Shown here piece by piece: positions 1-11,147 of a stretch of 64,000 nucleotides of DNA. This DNA comes from Hydractinia symbiolongicarpus (taxonomy: Eukaryota > Cnidaria > Hydrozoa > Anthoathecata > Hydractiniidae), in contig NC_079879.1 in NCBI RefSeq assembly GCF_029227915.1, positions 7,070,001 through 7,134,000 on the forward strand. Direction: 5' to 3'. The position numbers and the translations under genes are program-made. Numbering within the stretch: position 1 is the stretch's first letter; each line of letters opens with the position of its first letter. The notes beneath the pieces are model-generated. The model ran no database searches, was not told where the DNA came from, and was given only the letters and a program-made list of their open reading frames with translations.

Positions 1-1367
1 AACACTTTGTACTGTAGTATTCTTACTCAGAATCATAACTAAGCTTCCAAGAACCTACTTGTATTTTGCTTGTGAATACAAAAGCCAACATGTATTAAAA
101 GCGTAACAAAAAATTGTAAACAAATACTTGCTTCTGTAAACAAAAACACCTAGTACAGAAATTTTTAAAGTAAATATGTGTTACTATAGGAATTTTATAG
201 AAGTATTATACCACATGAATTAACAAATGTGTCCAAGGAGAATCATCTGTGTCCATGGCCTTATTGTATGTAAAGTTTTTAACATAAATTCATACGATTT
301 TAAAATTCATGGACTTTACTTTAAACAGTTTGTTTTCCAACTACAAATCCAACCTCCCAGCATTTTAACAAATGCTATGTGTCTCACTGTATAGTGTCTT
401 ACCAAAAAGACAAGCTAATAAAACAATTAGTATTAATTAGTATTAACAACAACAAATAAAAATAAATAAATAAACTTTTAACAGCAAAGTACAGCTGGGT
501 AAGTGATAAGAAACAATATTCTCAATCAAATTTTTTTTTTTAATTTTTTTTTAAAAAATAACCAAGTTTTTTCTTTGAATCTGTCTATACATAGAAGCAA
601 GGAGAATTTATTTGTTTTCAGAATTGTTTAAATAACACCAACAATTAAAGGATATCAAGTTGATGAATCAGAATTTTTACAGCTCATTATAATAGAGAAA
701 ACTAAGAAAAGCTAAACAGGTGTTTCCAAAAGAAAATGATTAATTCATGAAATTCTTTGATAACAAACAAGAAACATTTATTAAAAGGTCTATAGGTGAT
801 CAGGTAAAAATAGAAAGAAATTTTGAGAAATGGAAACAAGCTTTAAAAAGCAAAATAACAAAACAATTATTAAAGTAGCAAAAAACTAACAAACTTTTAA
901 TAAACAGACACAAATTGATTTACATTTATATTTTTAGGTTTGATATGCTTTGTTAATTCTTACGCTTAACATCTTATCCCTTATACTAATAATTTATTTG
1001 CACTAAGTGACTACCAAATTAATACTTTGCACTGGTAATGCATAGGTGGTGATGCATGTACCATGGATAAAAATCCATGTGGATTTTTCCGTCCAAAACA
1101 CAATATCTCCCATGTTGAATCACCCTTTTTAGGTCTATATGGACATATTGTGCTGTATTCATAATTGGATAAAAATAAAGGACTTTTGTAGAACATCCAG
1201 GAATGTATGAATGTGGCGCTTAAATAAGATTTTCCCTCACAAATCATTATGAAATAGAAAGTTAGTAAGAAATTTATTGCACACAATACCTATAGTTATA
1301 AAATACAAAAAGAAGGTCATGGATAAGAAGAATATTGTAAGGCATTATGAAGGAAGACAGTGAAAAA
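1..1367. other. AT-rich non-coding stretch
   Basis: Homopolymer-rich AT sequence. The only longer open frame (1011-1286, minus) is low-complexity, has no recognisable domain and no neighbouring exon-like frames. No gene or clear repeat seen. It could be intron or 3' flank of a gene lying to the left. Confidence 0.5.
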
Positions 1368-1852
1368 TAGCTTAACCCTATTCGGTCCAGGGTTTTTTGA
1401 ACATATCAATAAATATTTGCTTGCGTCACCACATTTTCTGTGACGTCATCAAAAGCTTGAAATTTGTTTAAAATAACACATCTGCTAAAAATTTTTACAT
1501 TCTGTTTGAACTTTCTGAAAGCTAAAAAAAATTTATTTAACATATATTGCGGTTTTTACATGGATCGTATGCAAAATTGCCAAATATTGCCAAAATATGG
1601 TTTTTTCCAATTTTTGGGTAAAATCCAAAAAAAATCGGGAAATCGGATTATTCACGTGACCAAAACATGCAAAAAGATTTTTCTTGATAACACAAAGTTG
1701 TGTAAGTTTTAAGTTCCAGACATGATCCTAACAAGAGTTATTATTTTTTCTCTATTATAAGGGTTTTATAGAGATTTTTAGGGGTAGTTTCAGGTATTAG
1801 CCAATATCAAAGCCTCTGAGAGGTAAGGGACCTAAAAATCGGGGTTAAGCTA
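1368..1852. mobile_element. MITE-like element with short terminal inverted repeats
   Basis: The sequence starts TAGCTTAACCC (1368-1378) and ends with its exact reverse complement GGGTTAAGCTA (1842-1852). If the outer TA on each side is the target duplication, this is a TA-inserting (Tc1/mariner/pogo-style) non-autonomous element of about 480 bp. The interior has no credible coding capacity and contains one TGACGTCA palindrome near 1440. Inference rests on the 11-bp perfect repeat and spacing only. Confidence 0.45.
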
Positions 1853-4040
1853 GTGTAGAACCACCGTCCCTTCAAGAGAAAAAGAGATTTTTAAATACTG
1901 ATCACAATGACTAAAATATGGCATCAACAGAAAAGAAAGGGGGTCACAAGACAAAAAACAACACTACATGCAACCAAAGATATCAGAACTACAAGACAAT
2001 ATCTACACAAAAAACTAGAGATACTGTAAAAGGCTTTTGCTCTATGATTTATAAATTTATAAATTTCCCTAAACATGTTTGCTTTAGCAACATTAAAATA
2101 AAAACATGCTAATTAGAAGTAACTTTAAGGCTTTAAAATGTGTTTACAGTATGCTAATTATTTTTTAAAAACTATTACATTTTAAATTATGTTCTTTTGA
2201 AAAATAAAGAGCAACGGTAACACTATTTCTTATATTGTGAAAAGCTTCTTCTCAGAATAAAAAAGCCTAAAAGCAAAACTTCTCAGATAGTTCTTGCTTT
2301 AGCCTCACCATTATTCTTAGCATATGGTATTTTTTAAATATCTAGGCTGATATTATCAAAGGCAATGTTCCATTGTTTTCCAAATATAGTATATATTTAT
2401 ATATTTGGTGTTTCCCCATCTGCACTTTCTGAAGCTTTAGGCTTGACCACGCGCCATAGTCTGTATTGCTATCTTTCAAAAGATGTGATGTGTCATGTCT
2501 AGTTTTTCATATTATGCATTTATTTTGTTAAACTTCTGACAATGCATAGAAAAATCAACAAGAACAAATTAAGAAATAAAAACACACCAAAAAAAAACAC
2601 AAGGTAAATATTTATTAATGAATAGGTGTGCTGATAACAAGTCAAAGAATAGTTATTTGATGTCAAAATTATATTTTGGATTCGAAACTAATTTGTAAAA
2701 GAGTGAAAGTGACAAATATTTTTGTGTACCTAATTGGTATTTTACAATTTTACAATTAGTTTTGTTGTTTTCCAAATGATTTTAAACATTGTGACTAAAT
2801 CAATGTAAAATCATAGTACAATTCCTTATTAAAAAAGCAAACAAAGATGAAAACTGTGGTTATTGCTTAGAAAATGATCAAACTATACCCAAACTGCAAC
2901 TTATTTATATTTTATTCCTGATGGTTTGGCAGAAATAGTGAATTTTGTCAAAAAAAGCCAATAAAATTGATATTAAATCAAAATCAAAATTCATCAAGTA
3001 AATTCTATTAACTTTCTGCACAATGCTTCCAACAAAACAACCAATAATATAAACAATTAAATAGATTTGTATTCTGAAGCTGTTCTTTGTTAGGTAAAAA
3101 TATGTCCTACTTTCATTTTTTTTTAATACTTACTACACTACTTAATATCAAATCGTCGTATTAAAAACAATCAACAGGTTTATAAGCATTATTTAAAGCA
3201 CTGATCATCTTTTGGAGACTGGACTGAAAATGAAATAAATAAAAGATAAAAGAATCCTTGACAATAACGAAATGTTATTTTAAGTAATGATTTTTATGAT
3301 CCATCGTTTAGTGTTGTCGTTATTACCCCCTATTTAACTTATATAATCAATGTAATTTAATTTAAATATAAATATTGGTTGTTCCACAAAAAGCTTAATG
3401 ACTCAACTTACATAAAGTTGAAATACAATGTATGACTGTTATAGACTGTTAACATTGCTGGAACTTATATTACACTTGTATTCCACGTCAAAATAGCAAC
3501 CATTGCAAGCAGCAGTCTTCTTGAGGAATATTTGAGTAGGTGTGCCATGATTCGCACATGTAAATCAAGTAACGTGTGCGATGTAAAACGCACGTGCAAA
3601 GAATGTTACGCCTGCGATACGGGCTTTAAAGTTATTTTTGTTGCGCATTCATTTTGCTGTAGAAAGGTGGGGGACGTTTTAAATCGTGAACCCCAAACAT
3701 GAAGATCAAGGGTCTACTGCTATAGCGACTCTCTCAACCTTAACTTCCTTTTCTACATGTCCGAAATAGTATGCATGACTATGCTGTCATTTTTATATTT
3801 ATTGTTTATTTTTCAAGTCATCACAAGCGAATAGGCAAAAATATGCTTTGTTTTAAAATTAAAAAAATCTTTATCCATGTGGCTTAAATAAAACTTCAAA
3901 ATTCATTCAGAAAGTTCAGCTACACTTTAACAAAATTTTTACAGAAAATAATTTATACCACCCGTGGGTTTCGTTTTTACAGGCATAGAGAAAAAATCCA
4001 TTAAATTTGGACCTGCTATGGTTTCCAATTATTCTGTCAA
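1853..4040. other. Intergenic, no gene seen
   Basis: AT-rich. Around 3540-3640 there is a short CpG-richer patch with inverted CGCACA/TGTGCG words that could be a promoter or repeat remnant. No coding frame or splice pattern can be supported. Confidence 0.4.
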
Positions 4041-5080
4041 ATGTCGATGGAGTTCAAAACAGGTTGTTCATGTGAGTTATTGTATGCAGATGATTTGGTT
4101 CTCATAGCAGAGTCAATGGAAGAATTAGTTGGAAAGTTTGAGAAGTGGAAGAAAGGACTAGAAGAGAAAGAGCTAAGGGTGAACACAGCAAAGTCTAAAG
4201 TCATGATTAGTAGCATTGCAGCCAAGTGTGACCTTGTAGTTGGAAAGTGGTCTTATGGAGTTTGCAGGAAAGGGGTTGATAGTAACTCAATTTTTTGTCA
4301 GACTTGCAAGCATTGGGTACATAAGAAATGCAGTAGTATTGGTGGAAGGTTAAGAGCTGACATTCAGTTTGTATGCAAGTGTTGCAAAGGTGAGATTATA
4401 GAGAATGAAGTATTTCCAGCTTCAATGATGTACAACAGTGGCTCGTTAGAGATAGTTAAGAACTTCTGTTACTTAGGTGACATGTTGGGCAGTAAAGGGG
4501 GTGTTGGAAGAAGTGTTACTTGCAGGATAGGTTCTGCTTGGAAAAAGTTCAGAGAGCTACTTTCTTTGTTGACTAGCAGAGTCTTGTCAATTGATTTAAA
4601 AGGTAGGTTGTATGAGCCCTGTTTAAGAAGTGTTATGTTGTACGGTAGTGAGACATGGGCAGTGAAGCAGGAAGATCTTGACCGTTTAGTAAGGAATGAT
4701 ATGAGAATGGTTAGGTGGATATGTAACGCCAGTCTGAGAGACAGAAAGAGTTCAGATGAGCTAAAAAGCAGGCTAGGTATCCGTAGAATTAAAGATGTTA
4801 TCCAGATAAGAAGATTGAATTGGCTGGGACACTTGGAAAGAATTGAGGGGGATAATTGGGTAAGAAAGTGTAGAGACTTGATAGTTCCTGGGGCAAAGCC
4901 CAGAGGCAGACCGAGAAAGACTTGGCAGAAGGTTATAAGGACAGACTTGATACAGAGGAAGTTGAGTTTAGATCTAACACAGTCTAGATCAAATTGAAGA
5001 GGGTCATTAATATACCCAGTCCAACCCATGCTAGCATGGAAAACGGATGTTAAGCCGAGAATGATGATAATGATGATTAA
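4041..5080 (+). mobile_element. 5'-truncated LINE copy A (RT C-terminal half)
   Basis: An open frame of 318 codons (4041-4997) begins just upstream of the reverse-transcriptase motif C (LLYADDLVLIAES). A C4HC3 PHD-like finger follows (CxxC at GVCRKG, then FCQTC, HWVHKKC, FVCKCC). Next come the conserved tail of this LINE type: NFCYLGDMLG, CIRSVMLYGSETWAV-like residues, RLNWLGHLER and GRPRKTW. The N-terminal RT motifs are missing, as expected from 5' truncation. The frame stops early (4995-4997) at a position where copy C reads Trp. The 3' end passes through CAACCCATGCTAGCATGG to GTTAAGCCGAG and an (ATG)n-like tail near 5062-5080. Exact clade is not assigned. Confidence 0.9.
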
Positions 5081-8000
5081 GAAATTATCTACAATTAAAT
5101 CCATGATAAAATGTCTATTCCACCTGTAAGTGCAGTTTTGCAGACTTGCTTTATCTGTGCTCCGTCGGCGTTCACCTCTGCATTAGTTAAGAACCGCATG
5201 ACAGGATTTCTTGTGTAAAACATGGTTACCAACAACGAAGGGGCAAGGCAAAAGAGATTTATGTCTACGTAGTTCTTTTAACTAAGTCAGGAGTAGGTGA
5301 ATTGGCTAGGATAGTCAGGAGGCGGTGAATTAGCTAGGATGGTCAGGTTGGCTATGAATAGGCTTGTTCGTGGATTAAAAGGACCAGGACTATTCAATAA
5401 TTTCTGAGATCTAAAAGTGTCCGACCAAGACAGAAATCTATCTGATGTTTTGTCTGATGAGTCTCCAAAAATTATTTCGAGGGCTGGCATCGCACACTAC
5501 AAAATGGATTTTATAGGTTGATTTTGGAAACTAAATATTTATTTTTCAGGCGTGCGATTAATGAAACGTCTGAAACGACTTAGGCGTGTGCCAAGGCGTG
5601 CACGCCTCTCCTGAAAAAGACTGAAGCAGTGTACAGGGGCAAAGAAATTTTGTTACATTTCTGACTTTTTTTCGTAATCTTTATTCCAGAATTGCTCGTG
5701 CAAACAAGATTATCCAAGCTTGTGGTGCTTAATGCAACCGCTTTTTCGCATTGATAGGCCTGCATTGTACGGGCTGAGATCAACCAAGAAAACATTATCT
5801 TTATTACAAGCTTGAAGAAAGTTATAATTGATCATGTAATAGTGTGATTTGTGGTGTGGTGTAGGTCCAGGGAAAAGCAACTTGGTGTCCTAAAATATTG
5901 ATTGTCTTCTTGTGTTTAGTTCTTCTAGTAAAAAAGGATGCAGGAAAACAGAGAAGAAAAGAACACAGAATAACATATCCAGCAACAAGGTTCTTTAAAC
6001 AACACTGAATTATATACATGTCTTTTTTGCAAGAACATAAGCCTCAGATTTCTTTCAATAGCAAAAATAAGAAAAGCAAGCTTAAATCATTGCTAAACAA
6101 TCAATATTTTTATTACAGCTGTATAGAACGTGTACCCTGGGGAATAAATGGTTGCCTTAGGCCGGTGGTAAGAGAGTGGTAAGAGTTCCGGCCTCTGACA
6201 TTGCCGTCTCAGACAGTTTTTTTCCTTTTAGTCTTCACCACAACTTAAGGAATGCAAGAAACTATTTCAAATTATCCAAGTTCTGTAAACGATAGGGTTG
6301 TATTACCTTGTCTTGGGATAAAAAATAGGGGTCACTAGTTGCATTATGCAAGTGATCATCCCATAAATCACATTCAGGTCTACAGCTAGATGCGGTCGTC
6401 ACTTGCACTATTATCCAAAGTTTTTACAGGAGAGCCAAAAAAACCAGGTGAAATGAAAACAAGCTACCATGACAAAATTACATGCTAATTTTTTCTTGAC
6501 TATGATTAGTTGCAGCAGCTAGCTAGCTAACACCCTCTGAAAACATTCTTCAAAATGATCAACTCAGACGAAACTCAGTTGAACTGAACTCAGATTCGCT
6601 CATATGTCAAGGTTTTATTAATACTTACGATGAAATTGTTGTTAATGCGTAGTATTCTATTTTTAAACAATCGTAATATTTAGGGTATAATATTAAAGTC
6701 TGCCATAAATCCAAAAACCCAGCATAGGAAAGAGGCATCTGGTCAAGGCGGCTCACTTTCAGTTTCCTGAGCAGCCATATTCTCAGAAAAGTGAAAAATA
6801 TTTCGTGCGATTTTTTACATGTTCACACACTAGCCCGAATCCCGCGTCATTTCGAATCCTTCGGAACTCAGATTTTTGTAGCAAAAAAGTAAAGTCCCTT
6901 ATTTCCAGAAGGGATCGGCATTGTAATTGTGGTCACTCTCTCCAGAGATAGGCTACTGATTTTGGTTTAGAAACGAATATGGTCATGTCTGGATGCTCAA
7001 ATATTGGACTAATCTCAAATGGGGTTATTGGCGGGCTCTGTAGACCTTCCAAGAAGAATGCGGAGCGGAGCTTCATACGTTTTCGCTAAACCAGGCTTCG
7101 CACACTTTAAATTTAGCTGAAGTTGAGCGTGAAATCAAGTAGTTTTTCAGGCCCTAATATTTCCGCGATCGAACCACCAATTAAGACCCGTATAATAATT
7201 GCTATAAGAATAGTATTATTTTAAGAAAAAGTAAATATCACGTGCATGTAAGATGAATTCGAATTGCACTGCTTACAAAAGCTACTGCAGTTTACAGACA
7301 CCCACAATGAAGGAAGCTTCAAATGTTCTTTAATTGTTCTCAGTTTTGTGATTTTTGGAGTTTAAAGGAGACTTTTAGTATTAAATAAGCCTTAAATTTT
7401 CTTAACATTTTCTAAAGATTTGAGATCTTTAAATTTGTATGTTCATTCTTAGTTCGCTCTTATGGAAAGATCTTTTTTACAAGAATCTGAAAATAACTCT
7501 TTTATTTCACAACGTGAATTTGATTTGCTTTAAAATATAATTACTGTATGTTTGCTGTGTTCGTTTTTAAAAAAAAACAAAAACAAATCAAAGATATCAA
7601 CTTTACCCATTCTTATTTTTTAACCCAATTGCAAGGTACAAATCTATAAAACTGGCAAATAAAATAAATAAACTATTTTTGTAAATACAAAGCCTTGCTT
7701 CATTTATTACGAAGCAAGCGTTAGACTACTACAGCAAATACAGCAACCTTGAGCAACAAGTCTTTTCGCCGTGCGCACTGTTTTTAGTATAATTTTATGC
7801 TTTCGCATGGTCGTCATGGGCCCGCGTCTTTTAAGTCTATGTACATGAGGGTGCAGGATCTATGAGTACCTTTACTTTACCATTCACCCATTCATAGTAA
7901 ATTCTCTATCCTTGTGGGAGCATTTTATCGACTGTTTGCACTGCCCATGCACACTACCTCTGTCGTCAGCCTAGTTTTATATTCATCCAGATTACTCCTA

Positions 8001-10430
8001 GGTGCGCGCGTTCGATATCACGGTCTCCCGCCTTGTTTAATAATCGCTTCTCGCAAATTGTACATTACGGCACTTACCTGAGGCGCAGCGTTTCTCTTAA
8101 CAAATCAATATCTCATTACAGGTGCAATTGACCTACCAATCATAATTACCCATACAGTCACGTGACTTAGTCTTCCTCAGCAATAAAGAATAACGTTTTT
8201 TTTTCTTTCATCTTATTAACCTCATTATCACCGCACGTATTTTTGTTATTGTTCGTTTACCAAATCTGTTAAGTATGGCCAACAAACAAATCAACGCGAG
8301 AAAAACTTTCGCCTTGCTTAGAAAAACAAGGGCTGGAAATAGTTGCGACCATAGACTCCCCATTTCTCCTGCTGCGTCATGGCAAATTTGGCGTCGAATT
8401 AGCTGCGAAATTCTTGATTTACAGGACAAACACCAACGACAATATATGTGGCGAATTTATAATACTATTGAGTATTAAGAACAAAAAAATATTTTGAAAT
8501 TCTTTGTAATATATAATAAGTTTATCAAAAAATAAATACTAATGATTGGCACAAAAAGTTAATAAAACTGCGCATGCTCAGATATGTTTGGCCGGCAATT
8601 CGCTGTTAAATTTGTCTCGTAAAAAATCCGCCTTAAGAATACTGTGCCTTTATTTTTTTTACAAAATTTTGAGATATGTTTCTAAGAAAATGTATAAACA
8701 TGTCAGAGAAATAACAAACATTGGTTTTTTTGGGGGAAAGCCCCAACTGTGTTTTCGGGGGAAAATAACTTTGGAAAGAACCACACCTTTTTTTGTAAAA
8801 CTTTCAAAGACTGTGTCTTTAATATAGTCGGAGCAGTTATAATAATAATCTGCATTTGAAGCAGGCCTAAATTGCAGGAAATATCGTAAAGTCGAGTTTA
8901 TACGATTCTACTCAAATTTCTTCAACTTAAGTTGAGATATACACATGTAAACATCCTTTTAACTTGTTGTAAGATGCGTTGCCGTGTTCTGTTCTACTGG
9001 AGTTTCTGTTAGTGATGACGGCTGCATTAAAATGCATTCTTGTAAAACTCACACATTATAGTTGAATAAAATGGATATTTCATATCATGAACAAGCGAGT
9101 TGTTTCTAGGCTACGTTTCGACAGCTAAAGCTGTCATCGAAAAAATTCTATGAAAACAAAACATTTATTAGGAGAACCTTGTAACAGAGTACTTAACACT
9201 TTACTAAGTTTAGTAAAAACAATGCATTGATGTTCTTACTTAACAGTCAAACAGATGACTTTTTCTTCTACTACTTCACTTTTGTTAATCTTGCAATTCT
9301 AATCATTAGCAAAAATAGGAGAAATTTAGAAACCCTAGGAAATAATTTAATTATTATTTATGACTTTAACCCTGTTGTACTCACTCATGTGTCGCTGTCT
9401 TTATATCAGAAAAAGAAAAAGCTCTGAGGTCGAGGTATGCATAGTCTCGTCACAGTATTTTCTATGTAACATGTAGGAGTTGACAAGGGCTTTTTTAAAA
9501 ATAGTTGAGTTAAAAATAGTTGGTGCGAGTAGGTATTCTTATCTCCCACTCTATTCATAGGATTTTAATATATTTCTTCTCAATTTATTGATTCTTTAAT
9601 TTCGTACAATGAAGTACTTAAGCTGTATTTTTAATCCATTTTGTCTCCAAATCCTTTGTTTCTTTGATGTGCACCTGCCTCTGAATCATTGCGTACGAAA
9701 TCCTTAAAATTATCGTGCCATACGTGGACGATCCCCTAAGGTTGTCTTAAACATATAAACCGTGCAGAGAGAAGGTTGATTGTTACAACTTTGTACTAAG
9801 TCCACAAAAACGAGCTTTCCCAAACTTGAGCGGTGATTGAGACGAGGCATACATATATGGTTCGTTACCGTTCAGTAGCACAATTTATCCTCTTTCTGAA
9901 ACATGGGGAGCACTTTTTATGACAACCTAGTTCTCAGGAATTGTAACGATCTACCTGTAGGGCAGTATTTGCCAGGTGAACACTTCTGCAACGTATCGTC
10001 GTTATTTTAAAGTGTTCACCCCGGACACTGTGGAATAACTTAAAGTTTTAAAAACTAAATCAAGCGAGTGTGTAGACAGCATCTTTACACACCCTCCCCT
10101 CCTACATCAAGCAAAAACAAGAAATTAAATCTCTAAAATGGGCAGAGAGATAGTGGGTGGACGGAAAAACGGATAATGAGCCTGCATCACGTCTGCACTG
10201 GCGAGATTTACTGTTGACAATCAGCTGCTTGAGCGCGTGATTATTGTTATAAAGGCGTAATAACCAACGGTACTGAAGACATCACCTAGATGACGACATG
10301 TTTGTCGCGTGAACGTTGCAAGAGCTTGTTCCGAAAATTGCTTCACGGAGAAAGGAGTACAGCCGACCTCTTTAAACACACTTCCTACAGTTTTTATGGA
10401 GTACAGAAGTACAGAAATTTTGCGTTAGAA
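5081..10430. other. Long intergenic stretch with minor repeats
   Basis: No gene with recognisable domains. A near-perfect 27-bp-period duplication lies at 5296-5346 (two copies of ggtgaattRgctaggatR). Opposed open frames at 8208-8478 overlap on both strands and match nothing I know. Around 8050-8160 there is a CpG-containing patch with a CACGTG E-box and, on the minus strand, a good donor-like CTCAG/GTAAGT, so an untranslated exon is possible but unsupported. A repeat shared with 55 kb is listed separately. Confidence 0.4.
9074..9142 (+). repeat. Short dispersed repeat, copy 1
   Basis: Contains ATCATGAACAAGCGAGTT followed by GTTTCGACAGCTAAAGCTGTCATCG. The same arrangement recurs at 55388-55450, where the core is the palindrome CAGCTGCAGCTG. 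Likely the end of an interspersed element. Its full limits cannot be set from two copies. Confidence 0.5.
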
Positions 10431-10560
10431 ATAGTATAGCAACCTTGTTCCCAGCGCCTTTTGTGTCTCCTTTATCGGGACGGCGAAACGAACATGTTCA
10501 ATCGCTGTGCCAGAGTCAGAAAAGATACAAGATGTCCTGGGGACGAGGTTGATAGTATAG
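10431..10560. mobile_element. 112-bp mini inverted-repeat element with 9-bp target duplication
   Basis: The element 10440-10551 starts CAACCTTGTTCCCAG and ends CTGGGGACGAGGTTG, an imperfect inverted repeat. It is bracketed by identical direct repeats ATAGTATAG at 10431-10439 and 10552-10560. A 9-bp duplication is typical of Mutator-like DNA transposons, but the superfamily is inference. No coding capacity. Confidence 0.75.
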
Positions 10561-10957
10561 GCCTTTAAGCTGGCTAATAGTCTTGGGTAAGCCTTGTTTT
10601 CAGTAAAAGGGTATGTAAACCCCCGACGAGTCAAGTTATACCAGAGACTATAAAAATTGTGAAAAGATCCTTTCTAAATTGTCCTCAATAATTTCATTGA
10701 TGAATAGTTCTCATGTTTACCACTTACATTAGTAAGTATTCATGTCTCAAACGAAAGCTTTAAATTCGTTACTACAGTGTTTCATTGCATGACCTCAATG
10801 AATAACAACCCTAATGAAAATTAAATATACTGCCTAACTAATCATAAAACAGCATGAAAGAGTACATATACTATTATTCAACTTTACGCTTGACTTTTTT
10901 CCTTACTTCGTTTCTTTAGTTTGCCTTAAATTTAAGGAGATGTCACAATATATCCAC

Positions 10958-10963
10958 ATTTAT
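10958..10963 (-). terminator. Candidate poly(A) signal of the serine protease gene
   Basis: AATAAA on the minus strand (TTTATT on plus), about 185 nt beyond the protease stop codon. Suggested by hexamer and position only. Confidence 0.5.
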
Positions 10964-11147
10964 TTCTGCTGTATACGTAGTAATTTTTGTTTCTACATGA
11001 ATGCACGTCATTCAAAAAAGATTGCGATGTCTTGGCCAGCTTTCGAAGGGACTGTACTGCTGCATCGTTAAACAAGAAGAAGCAAGCTATACGACAAGTT
11101 GCAGTGTGTAATTATCGTGCAGTTAATTTTTCTTGGATCTTAATAGG

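Noticed and set aside
4037-5104. Minus-strand open frames opposite LINE copy A (and matching plus frames opposite copies B and C)
   Set aside because: They mirror the RT frame in all three copies and have no domain; antisense shadow of conserved coding sequence.
8208-8478. Overlapping open frames on both strands
   Set aside because: No recognisable domain, no adjoining exons, and equal openness on both strands suggests chance in a CpG-richer patch.
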